Of a DNA stretch of 64,000 bases, positions 39,601-51,600 are shown piece after piece. The position numbers and the translations under genes are program-made. The DNA lies in the NCBI GenBank assembly GCA_032622095.1, contig CP136065.1:205446151-205510150 (forward strand). The letters are read 5' to 3'. Within the stretch, counting starts at the first letter, position 1; the number at the start of each line of letters is the position of its first letter. Below the pieces are notes generated by a model, which did no database searches, was not told where the DNA came from, and saw nothing but the letters and a program-made list of their open reading frames with translations. This DNA is from Siphonodentalium dalli (lineage: Eukaryota > Mollusca > Scaphopoda > Gadilida > Siphonodentaliidae).

Positions 39601-42600
39601 CTCCATATGGGAGACTTTCATATATACGAGAATGCATTGGCACAGGGTTTTCGCAAAATTTCAGGAAGCTCCAGTCATAGAAGGGTTAAAGCATCAAATC
39701 AATTTGGTGCCCCTAATTATACGCTCACTTGACATTTTCTGGGGATCAAAATAGGTCAGGTTGTTTAGAGTGTATAAGGTATATACACTAGTATATTTAT
39801 CAACCTACTAGTATATACATGTTGTGTCCATTTAAATAAATTAAGCATACATGATTTTCAAGTGAGCCATGTCTGTTTCAATGATTCTTGATTAATGTTT
39901 TAGCTCATTGAAACCAGAGTGTTGCTTATTTGTTTCACTTGCTTTTAATATCTATTCCTTTCACTGGGATTTTTTAAAATATTGTGATAATCTCCCATAA
40001 AAATTAGAACAATTTAACAAAAAGTCAACCTTTTCACTTGTAAATTTAACACTCATGTATAAAAAGAGTATGAAGGAAGCCATTCTCCCTCTTCAGCATC
40101 ATAATCCATCATATCTTCTTGTTAGGTTGTCATCTGCACTATAGACTCCACGGTGGTATCCTATCAAAAACATTAATTGGACACAGTGCATCTCTGAAAT
40201 GTTCATGGGACTAAATAGCTGAGGAGGTACGCTACAAATTTCATTTAGTACAGGTTTCCAAATGAACAGATAACCTCATAACCCGAAAAGTTTTATAGTC
40301 CAATGGAATAATAAACTTCTTGATAAAATATATCGAATATAAAGTCACTCAACTTAAGCAAAGCTATAAAATATATAAATGGCCCACACTCATAAACTTC
40401 CAACCACTGAAATCTCTGATCTAATGAGCATTCAAAATATATCATGGTTTTACTTGTACAAAACTGAGATATCGAAGTCATAAAGATCAAATCTACTCCA
40501 CTAAAATCATGATTTGGTGAGATCAAATATCAAATGGTTATTATGGTATGCCCATAAAAGAACCCAGGTGTAACAGGTATTGAGGGAAGAACAAAACATT
40601 CTGACCTTTTCACAAGATAATCATAGCTAAATTATATGTACATTGTACTTGAAGGTACTCAATTGGATCAGACGGTCCCCATGTTATCAAGATACAACAA
40701 CATTTTTTCAAAATACGCTTTAGTTATCAGAATCATTTAATTGCAACAAAATTATGCTAACCACTGTGAACTATGCTATCAAATTTCCAAAAACGTGTTA
40801 TTTATCAACATTTTGTTCAATGAAATATGGCCATATTATCACTTGAGTATCAAAAAATTTGGCTGTATTACCACTTGATTTTAGAGTTATCCATCTTCAT
40901 CGGCAATTTTGTCCGAGACCGTCGGTTTGATGACTTTTTTCTGGGCCACAAATAATTGCACATCTCGAGAAATAACAAATTAAAAAATTGATATCTGATC
41001 ACTCTGAGCTTTTGATGGCGGGTTCCTCGACTCGAATTAAATATTTTTTACCATCGAAGCCAAAGAAATAGTAATTTAGAAGCGTTAATTTGGATAATGC
41101 ATCTTTAATTCAAAGCAGTTTTAAATTTACTATTGTGAATCATAATGAGTTATATATATATGTAAGTGTCCCACTCAATCATAACAAATATATGAAATAA
41201 ATGGGTAGAAGCTTATATTAATTTATCTTACAATTAGCTTTTTTTAGCCTCAAATACATGCATAAATGACTAGACAGTTTCTGATTCCGTATCCTGGATG
41301 ACAATAAATTTTATTCTGGATAGCAACTGTGAATGAGTGAGTTGTGGAGAAACCTGCTTCATTTTTAAAACATTGATTTATATGGGCAATTGCCGTAAAT
41401 TATTTATATTCTCTTTACACCATCTGACATTATACAATTATTGCATTGTTTCGAGGTTGACACGAGGAATTGTCAATCCGAAGAAGTCAATATTCACCAA
41501 GGTCATTGGCCGAGGTGAATATTGACTTTCAAGGGATGACAATTCCTCGTGTCAACGAAGAAACAATGGGATAACTGTTTTATTATATGAAACGCGCTTT
41601 AATTGGACAAGATGTTGTGACGTTGAACGTAGCTGGAAAAACCTGATCTATTTTCAGGTCTGATAATAAGTTATGTTAACCCCTGACGTATCTGACGTCA
41701 CTCAGAACTGTTATTAACATCTTGTATGATTAATGAGGTGAACATTGTTAGATATCACAATTTTTTCGTTATGTTTTAACATAGGAATTGGGGAAAGATA
41801 CTTATGATCATATAATAAATATATATATGTTACTTTAAAGCAACTGATATCTTCCTGGTGGTAATGGTAAAAAAAAACTTATATGGGTGGTAATTAATCA
41901 TTTGGGGATCTAAAATAAAACCAAACATAATGCTCAAAATTTCAAATCTGAGAAGATGTGAGTATTTGAAATTACATGTCTATAATTGTTTCAATAAGTC
42001 ATGTGATTTTTGTACCTTAAAATATTAAAAATTTACCATGATTATGATGAATTCATACTCCAATAAACTCCATTGCCAGAAGAAAGCACAGTGAAAAAGA
42101 ATAGTCTCAGAATATCCAAATATAATTCATATAACGCTAATAAGAACTAGAATATAACAGCCTGCATCTAAATGTAAACCTGAAGGTACATAATAAGCAG
42201 AAAATCTAAGAACAGTCTGGTGTATCAATAGATAGTAATAAGATCACACATAAAAAAATCCTGCAGAGAATGTGAAATGTAGACTGCACTTAAGATGTTT
42301 AAAAAAATCGTTGCTGAATTGAAGTCCAGATGGTGTACTGGTAGATAAATTTGTGAAATTCTAGAGATAAAAACTAAACTCACCATGGGGTGGAGAGGTG
42401 CATAAGATAGCCCTATGTAGCCCTATGTAGGATATATCCCTCAGGATTAATTAACAGCTTACTGACACTAGTACCACCACTACCAAAATCTAATTGCACC
42501 TCAGAAGTGGGCAACAAATATGTTTTCCATCAAAATACATTTATTATTAACAACAACTACATTCTTTTGATGTTTTGACATATCTAAGATAACTGAAAAA

Positions 42601-45600
42601 TAAGAGATAAAAGAAGCTATTCTTGAAAAAAATTGTTCCCGTTAAGCCAATTAATCGAGAGCCGTTTGTTGATCAAGAACAACTCTTAGATCATTAAGAT
42701 CAAATGGCAACACTTATCAGTTACCATAGATACCCACAACTCATATCATGAATGCACCATCGATAACCAACAAGAAATACCACCTAAGTCAAGGAATAGT
42801 GGGGGTATTTACGGTAGGCAGACAACCCTTTAAGTGTATTCGTGGTTTTATAATCCAGACTCTTGTTTAGACTGGTTCTGCTATTGCCATAACAACAGGG
42901 GAGATTAGCATACATGCCAGAGGGATGAACATCTTATCAAACAGCTTGTGTTTCTGGTAATCGTGGGCTAACTGGCTTCATTTGGGAATCAGAGCTGTTT
43001 ATTAATCTAATACACACTCCCAGATACATGTTTTTTCTTGCTTGTTATTTTGTGGCAGGAATTTGGGGGGTAAATCAATTACCCAGAATTCATATTAACT
43101 CTCTCGATCCAGTTAAGGTTAAACTATTCCTATGACCCAGGTCTCTCCAATTAACAATTTTATAACTGAATGCTCACTGACGAGTAGTTGCCTGATTCTC
43201 ATAGTCATTAATTCGTTTTGTCAAAATGTTAAAGACATATTATGGACTGGTTCGGGTGCGTGAAGCTGATAAGTTAGTACTCAGGCATTATGCCAACCTG
43301 GGGAATGTAGGCAGCATTCTACTAACATTGTCAAAAATTAAAAAAAATAGACCAAACCACTCCATAGAAAACATCATCTGAACTACACTCAATTGTAAAT
43401 ATTTACATCTCGATTCAGGATGCAACTATCGGCGGTAAACACAATTTGGATTAATATTCATAAAAATAACTACTTGTGTGCAAGATTATTCTCCATTTCT
43501 ATTTGATCACCCGACCGGAATGTTTCACATCACTTTAAATTTTGAACATCCCTACAAATGAATTCTTAGAGATTATCTGCCAATGGCCTGCTTATAGTAT
43601 CTGGTTGCTGCAGCAAAACGAAGAATGAACCATTCCCACAATTCCAATGTATACTTTGAGGCAATGTTCACACATGCTACGATATGCATTAGTCAGCCAC
43701 CATATTTAGATTGTTTTGGCATTTTGTTGTTATTGTCACACAGTAAGCGATACAATCACGCCCATGCATGGCCTTAAACCTGTAGTTTTGACACACACTT
43801 TCTTGCTGGTTCTTACTTGAGCATAAAGGACATCTTAACCTCCATTTCAAACAAATCCACAAGCTTCACGTTAGCTGAGTATCAATGAAGATTCCCAAAC
43901 TGATGCCAGCTATTACGAAATATCTTTATTATCTTCTGGAACATTATTGTCCTTCTAGTCCAGTCAATATCTTTACAACTGATAAGTTTAAAAATTCTCA
44001 CATCAATTTTTTGCCCATAAGTCGTTTTAATATTTTTATTTTAAATAGACAATATAGATAGATTTGTAATCCCTGAATGCATCATTAACCATTATAATGT
44101 GAACGAGTTTACATATTGTATCCTAAGTAATGTATCTTAATGATTTCTTGATTCAACACAGAATGGTTGGAATTCTTCTGATCAAAAATCAATGTATATT
44201 GACACGGAGATGGCACTCATCCCCAATCCATCAACACAGGCTATATTAGCTTCAATGGAAACCTCTTAAATGAACTTAGCTTACAGATGCAATTACCGTC
44301 TGTTCAGGCAGATTGCGGTTGCCTTGGATGTATAAAGTGATTGATATTTTCACACATGATATTTGTATTGAACATATTAATTTAAATCCACATACACAGT
44401 GAAGATATGAAGATATTTATATTCAAGAAGCAATGTTATTATGGATGACAATAGCTGCCAGTGCAACTGGGGACATCGCATTATCAGGAGTAATGGTTTA
44501 TAAGAACAATAATATTTTGCTCAAGATTCACAGAATTATCAATGGTTCATTCACATGGTTATCTGGACTCTACCATTTGAAAAAAAATATCAAACCAAAA
44601 TGTCTCCGATGGAGATGAAAAATTCAAATTATTTTAACAATTACCTTAAAAATCAATTCCATACATTACAATTTCTAGAGTTATTAGATTTCACCATGAA
44701 AATACCCAGAATGCTTATATCCATAACAAACAAGGGGTTGGGGATACCCCCATGGTGAGATATAAATATGGCAGTTCAGAAACCAAATTGTGAAAAACAA
44801 TTTGATGAATGTACAAATTACTCAACAATTCTAACAAACGACAGGCGGAAATCCAACATTTTCAGATAAAGAAAGAGGGATAACTCTTGTACGGATAATG
44901 TGAACGTCATTGAAAACTCTTTTGAAAGTCCTCCTGATGCCAAACCTGTATACCAAAATTCATCAAAATCCGATAACCCATGGTTGAAAATATGAACGGA
45001 CGGACAGAAATCCAACATAGAGCCATATATATGAGTAGAAACATGACTAGAAAGGAGGGTTCATATGGATACGGATCCAATAGACCCTATATGAATGTCC
45101 CTTGTTATAGTAATTGAAAAGTGTCTGCAAATATAGGTCTTGAATAGTGAGGCAAAATCAATTGTCCAGAGACAACATGACAAGTGCAGTCTTATCTGGA
45201 TTCTGACCAGCAAAGATGAATTATCTTTTGAAGTCATGAAAAATTATACAATGATGAATTGTCAACCTGAAGAAGTCAATATTCGCCAGTGGCCATAGGC
45301 CGAGGTGAATATTGACTTCTAAGGTCTGACAATTCCTCGTGTCAACAAAGAAACAATGTGATAACTGTTTTATTATATACAATGCACTTTGATTGGACAA
45401 GATGTTGAACATCGTTGGGAAAACTAGATCTATTTTCAGGTCTGATAATAAGTTATGTTAACCCCTGAAGTATCTGACATCACTCGGAACTGTTATTAAC
45501 CTGATGTTTCATAACTGAGGTGAACATCATTAGATATCTTGAGTTTTTCGTTATGGTTTAACATAGGAATTGGGGAAGTAAACTTACAATCATATAATAA

Positions 45601-48600
45601 ATCATAATGTCGTAACTGGTTTTCATTAAACTAACAAACAAAATTTATCAAATTTTAAACTATTTATGTATAATACCTGTTAATAAATAAAAAATACTTA
45701 AATTGTTCATTCTCAAATATCTGAAGCCGTGAAGTAGCAAATTATTCCTTTCATCACGTTGGTCCATTGCTGATTCCATGCTTTTGTGCAACCACTGCCG
45801 GAAGTCAAGTGATTTTTTCCCCGAAAAAGTGGTCGAAAATTTCAATGACACAGCATAAAGTAAATTATGTGTGATTTCACACATACCCGGTATTAAGTGC
45901 GCCCTTTACCTACACATGACACCGAGCTATTTTTTCCATGTTCAAAAAGAGATATAGCTGATATTAAAATTGATGTTGCAAATTTAGAATATGTGACCCG
46001 CCATATCAAATCCAGTCGTAAGTCGGGATTTTTTTTACCCTGTGCCAATGCATTCTCTTATATATGCGAGTCGACCATAGGTCGCCTCGCATATTTAAGA
46101 GAATGCATTGGCCTAACAATTTTTTACAATTTTAATAATTTTTTCTTGTATTCTTTAACAATTTTATAATTTCACCCATACAGAGCCCCAGACAAACATG
46201 AGCAGATAACACTCTTCTGTATGCTTCTATATATGTGTGGGGCTCCCTGCAGGGTAATGGATGTTTTTTATTTTATGTCCTAAAAAATGTAAGAAACATT
46301 TATTAAAAAAAATGATAAAAAATTGTTAGGCCAATGCATTCTCTTATATATGCGAGGCGACCTATGGTTGACTCGCATATATAAGAGAATGCATTGGCAC
46401 AGGGTAAAAAAAATCCCGACTTACGACTGGATTTGATATGGCGGGTCACATATGTCTGTAAGAAGCCTGGTTCACAATTAATATGCCAGTACACATGCAG
46501 ACTATGTTTCAGAGTATGTGAGTTATTATTTGGATGTAGTTTGGATGCAGTTTTTAACTGATTGTAATATGACATGACATTTGCACTAGTTAAGCAACAA
46601 AATATATGAAAGAGCATAACATTCTCTGCAGAAATCATGTACGACTATCCTCAAAGTAATTGACCTGAATAACGGGGTGATACCCCGGTAATGACCGCAG
46701 TATTACCAGTAGTGTATGGTATCCACCGCGGTAATGAGATGGTCAATGCAGTTATGATACTGTGGTCTATTTGCGGTCGTCACACCAAAATAAAAAGAAG
46801 TAATAGGTCCACAAGCATCTTGTTAAATGTCCCACAGATATAAGATGAATCACTGCCTTGAAATAGGGTGTCTGTCATTTGTCTGTCTGAGGTGTAAGCA
46901 GAATGAGGTCCCCAGAGGGTGAATTTGGTGATGGTAGCATCACTAAATTCACCCTCTGGGGACCTCATTCTGCAAATGACAGGCACACTATTCAAGACTT
47001 GGATGAATCACTGCATTTTATTTTCATGCCTGCATGTGTAATGCCAATCAATGCGATGGGTGGAGTTTATAAATTGACAGCCAAAAGAATGTCGGCAACT
47101 TCAAAGTTGCGTAATGTTCATGGAATGCTGCAATTAAACCAATTTTACAAATATTCTATTGAGAGTTCTCATGTCCTATACTTGGCATACTATGAACTGA
47201 TGTATTATTTACTTCACACATGGAACAGGGAGCCCTCGACTTAGTCTTAGGTGCACGGAAAAAGAGTATGATAAATAGCACCAGGCCTGCTTAGTATATT
47301 TTACCTAAAAATCAACCCGGCATCACGAACAGTGATCGCATGCATTGTGGTGTAATCACGGCATGCACAGTGTTGAAGGAGTAATAAACAGTAACTGCGG
47401 TGTTAACCCTTTACCCAACAGAAGGGCCCTGTGTCAATGCATTCTCTTATATATGCGAGTCGACCATAGGTCGCCTCGCATATATAAGAGAATCCATTGG
47501 CTTAACACATTAAAAATTATAAAATTGTTAAAGAATGTAAGAAAAAATGGTAAAAAGTGTTAAAAAAAGATTTTTTTTAGGCCAATGCATTCTCTTATAT
47601 ATGCGAGGCGACCTATGGTCGACTCGCATATATAAGAGAATGCATTGGTACAGGGCATAACTGTAACTATCACAATGTGGTCAAGGAGCCGGTTCCAATG
47701 ATATCCATATTTGTATGGTTCTATTGAGACAGACCAAAGATATTTTAGGCTGTTGAAGCTTTATTTGGCCGGTTTTGGCCGGTTTGTTGGGTAAAGAGTT
47801 AAAGCGGTAACATTACCGCTGTGTTGGATGTTATACAGTATCACCGGTGTGACACCACTTTAGAGGTGGTCGATTACTTTAAGTATAGCTGTAAGTTTAA
47901 GATGAAATAATAACAAATCATTACTCATGAATATGCAAAAGTTGATGCAGGATTACATATTGATGGAACAAGAAGTACAGAAATGCCCTAAATAATCAAC
48001 TCCTTAACCACAGCAGAATTATGGGTAATTTTTACGGATTTAGTCGGAAATATGGCTTGTTGCCATGAATGCCAACAAGCCATATTTCCAACTAAATCCT
48101 GATAATCACCCATAATTCTCCTGTGGTTAAGGAGTCGATTATTTAGGGCATTACTGTAATCAGCTAATTTCAAATCGAAAATGGACTAATTGTCAGAAAT
48201 GGTCAGACCAGACTAAAGTTTTAACTTGATCGGGACCTTGTTATATAATATATGTACACTGTATACCAAATTTTAAAACATTATGTCAGACAATAAATGT
48301 TTCAGACAGACAGACATAACTCATTTCTATAGTCCACCAAAACATTTTTCACCAATAAAATGATGCTGCCTAATAATGGTATGATGCGCGCTTCCTATTT
48401 ATGTTTGATACATACATGATAGGTATATATAAATTAAGTACAGTTTGTTGAGACATATGCTCAATATACAGCTTTTGCATATTGAAAATTTAATAGTAAA
48501 ACTACTGTACATATTTAAGAAGTAAAAAATATTCTGATGGTAGTTATAGGTTATATAAAGTGCCTGAATATTTGCTTGAAGATCTCTTGGTTGTGGTTCT

Positions 48601-51600
48601 ATATATGTGTGGGGCTCCCTGCAGGGTAATGGATGTTTTTTATTTTATGTCCTAAAAAATGTAAGAAACATTTATTAAAAAAAATGATAAAAAATTGTTA
48701 GGCCAATGCATTCTCTTATATATGTGAGGCGACCTATGGTTGACTCGCATATATAAGAGAATGCATTGGCACAGGGTAAAAAAATCCCGACTTACGACTG
48801 GATTTGATATGGTGGGTCACATATGTCTGTAAGAAGTCTGGTTCACAATTAATATGCCAGTATGCATGCTGACTATGTTTCGGAGTATGTGAGTTATTAT
48901 TTGGATGCAGTTTGGATGCAGTTTTTAACTGATTGTAATATGACATGACATATGCACTAGTTAAGCAACAAAATATATGACAGAGCATAACATTCTCTGC
49001 AGAAATCATGTACAACTATCCTCAAAGTAATTGACCTGAATAATGGGTTGATACCCCGGTAATGACCGCAGTATTACCGGTAGTGTATGGTATCCACCGC
49101 GGTATTGAGATGGTCAAAGCAGTTATGATACTGTGGTCTATTTGCAGTCGTCACACCAAAATAAAAAGAAACAAGAGGTACGCTGTCGCGTGGTATTTGC
49201 CCCGACCGTAGCAATTCGGATTAAGCATGGACGAAACTGCTGATATCCGAGGAGGTCTATATGACCACTCCAAAATAAGTTCGTACAATCATCACTTCTA
49301 GAAATTCCGGAAACCCAAAAACAAGCGATCCGAAAACCCAAAAACAAGTTGAAAAAAGGGCCATAACTCTGGCAAAAATCATCAGATCATACCCAAATTC
49401 GCACTTGACATGTATTTTCATATAACTGATCCACAATACGGGATTGGCAATCGTACCACCAAAGCTCACGCTATCATCTGGAAACCAAAAAAAACAAGAT
49501 AAAAATTGAATTTTCAAGTAAAAAAAAGGGCCATAACTCTGGTGAAACTGGGTGGACGAAACCCGCGCTATGCATGTAGCTGTTCCCCCATTCTGCTCTA
49601 TCACCATACCAAATATCAGCTAAATCTGCCCAGCGGTTGCTGAACAATAATGCAAAATGTTCGTAAGGACGGACAAAATTGAATTTTTTAAGTCAAAAAA
49701 GGGCCATAACTCTGATGAAAATGGGTGGACAAAACCCGCGCTATGCATGTAGCTGTTCTCCCATGCTGCTCTATCACCATACCAAATATCAGCTAAATCT
49801 GCCCAGCGGTTGCTGAACAATAATGCAAAATGTTTGTACGGACGGACGGACGGAGGGCCGGACGGACAGACGTACGGACGGAGACGTCGACTATATACCC
49901 GCCGACTTCAAGTCGGGGGCATAATAATAGGTCCACAAGCATCTTGTTAAATGTCCCACAGGAAAAGTTGAATCACTGCATTTTATTTTCATGCCTGCAA
50001 GTGTAATGCCAATCAATGCGATGGGTGGAGTTTATAAATTGACAGCCAAAAGAATGTCGGCAACTTCAAAGTTGCGTAATGTTCATGGCATGCTGTAATT
50101 AAACCAATTTTACAAATATTCTATTGAGAGTTCTCATGTCCTATACTTGGCATACTATGAACTGATGTATTATTTACCTCACACATGGAACAGGGAGCCC
50201 TCGACTTAGTCTTAGGTGCACGGAAAAAGAGTATGGTAAATAGCACCAGGCCTGCTTAGCATATTTTCCCTAAAAATCAACCCGGCATCACGAACAGTGA
50301 TCGCATGCATTGTGGTGTAATCACGGCATGCACAGTGTTGCAGGGGTAATAAGCACTAACTGCGGTGTTACCGCTGTGTTGGATGTTATACAGTATCACC
50401 GGTGTGACACCACTTTAGAGGTGGTCGATTACTTTAAGTATAGCTGTAAGTTTAAGATGAAATAATAACCAATCAGTACTCATGAATATGCAAAAGTTCA
50501 TGTAGGATTACATATTGATGGAACAAAAAGTACAGAAATGCCCTAAATAATCAACTCCTTAACCACAGCAGAATTATGGGTAATTTTTACGGATTTAGTC
50601 GGAAATATGGCTTGTTGCCATGAATGCCAACAAGCCATATTTCCGACTAAATCTGAAAATTACCCATAATTCTCCTGTGGTTAAGGAGTCAATTATTTAG
50701 GGCATTACTGTAATCAGCTCATTTCAAATCGAAAATGGACTAATTGTCAGAAATGGTCAGACCACACCAAAGTTTTAACTTGATCGGGACCTTGTTATAT
50801 AATATATGTACACTGTAAACGAAATTTTAAAACATGTCAGACAACAAATGTTTCGGACAGACAGAGATAACTCATTTCTATAGTGCACCGAAACATTTTT
50901 CACCAATAAAATGATGCTGCCTAATAATGGTATGATGTGCACTTCCTATTTATGAATTTGACAAGAGTTTGATACATACATGATAGGTATATATAAATTA
51001 AATACAGTTTGTTGAGACATATGCTCAATATACAGCTTTTGCATATTGAAAATTTAACAGTAAAACTACTGTACATATTTAAGAAGTAAAAATATTCTGA
51101 TGGTAGTTATAGGTTATATAAAGTGTCTGAATATTTGCTTGAAGATCTCTTGGTTGTGTAAACGAGAGGCCGATCACGATCGGCATATGTTTAACCCATA
51201 CCTTGGCGATAACGATTAGCTATTTTCATAAATCCTTACACCAACCTTTTCAACAATTCACATCTTACTATTAAAGCTACTCGATCCGATTAAGCACCCC
51301 TCAGTTATGTTTTATTTGGCTTCGGGGGTAAAAAATATTTTATTCAAATCGAGGAACCCATTCCTCAAAGCTCAGAATAAGCAGATATCAATTTTTAAAA
51401 TCTATTATCTTTAACCACCTGGAATATTTAGTGGCCGTATGAAAGTTGATGAAGATGGATAACTCTAAAATCAAGTGTTTTTTTTGTGTCAGATATATGA
51501 CAAAGTAGCAAAATTTCATTGTACAAAATGTTGATAAATAACAGATTTTGGGCAATTTTATACTAGTGGACTGTGGTTAGCATTATTTTTGGGCAATTAA

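Larger units (their letters stand above)
46226..48597 (+). repeat. Tandem segmental duplication, copy 1 (about 2.4 kb)
   Basis: Runs from CTATATATGTGTGGGGCTCC to GAAGATCTCTTGGTTGTGGT and is repeated at 48598-51158. Blocks match in order at high identity. Differences are the foldback element at 46857 and the TTAA element at 47403, both only in this copy. All within the 15 kb intron between exons 5 and 6. Confidence 0.88.
48598..51158 (+). repeat. Tandem segmental duplication, copy 2 (about 2.6 kb)
   Basis: Repeats copy 1 head to tail and ends GAAGATCTCTTGGTTGTG at 51158. It lacks both copy-1 insertions and carries the pearl-like insertion at 49170-49928 instead. Short runs such as ATTTATGAATTTGACAAGAG near 50950 are also unique to it. 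Confidence 0.88.
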
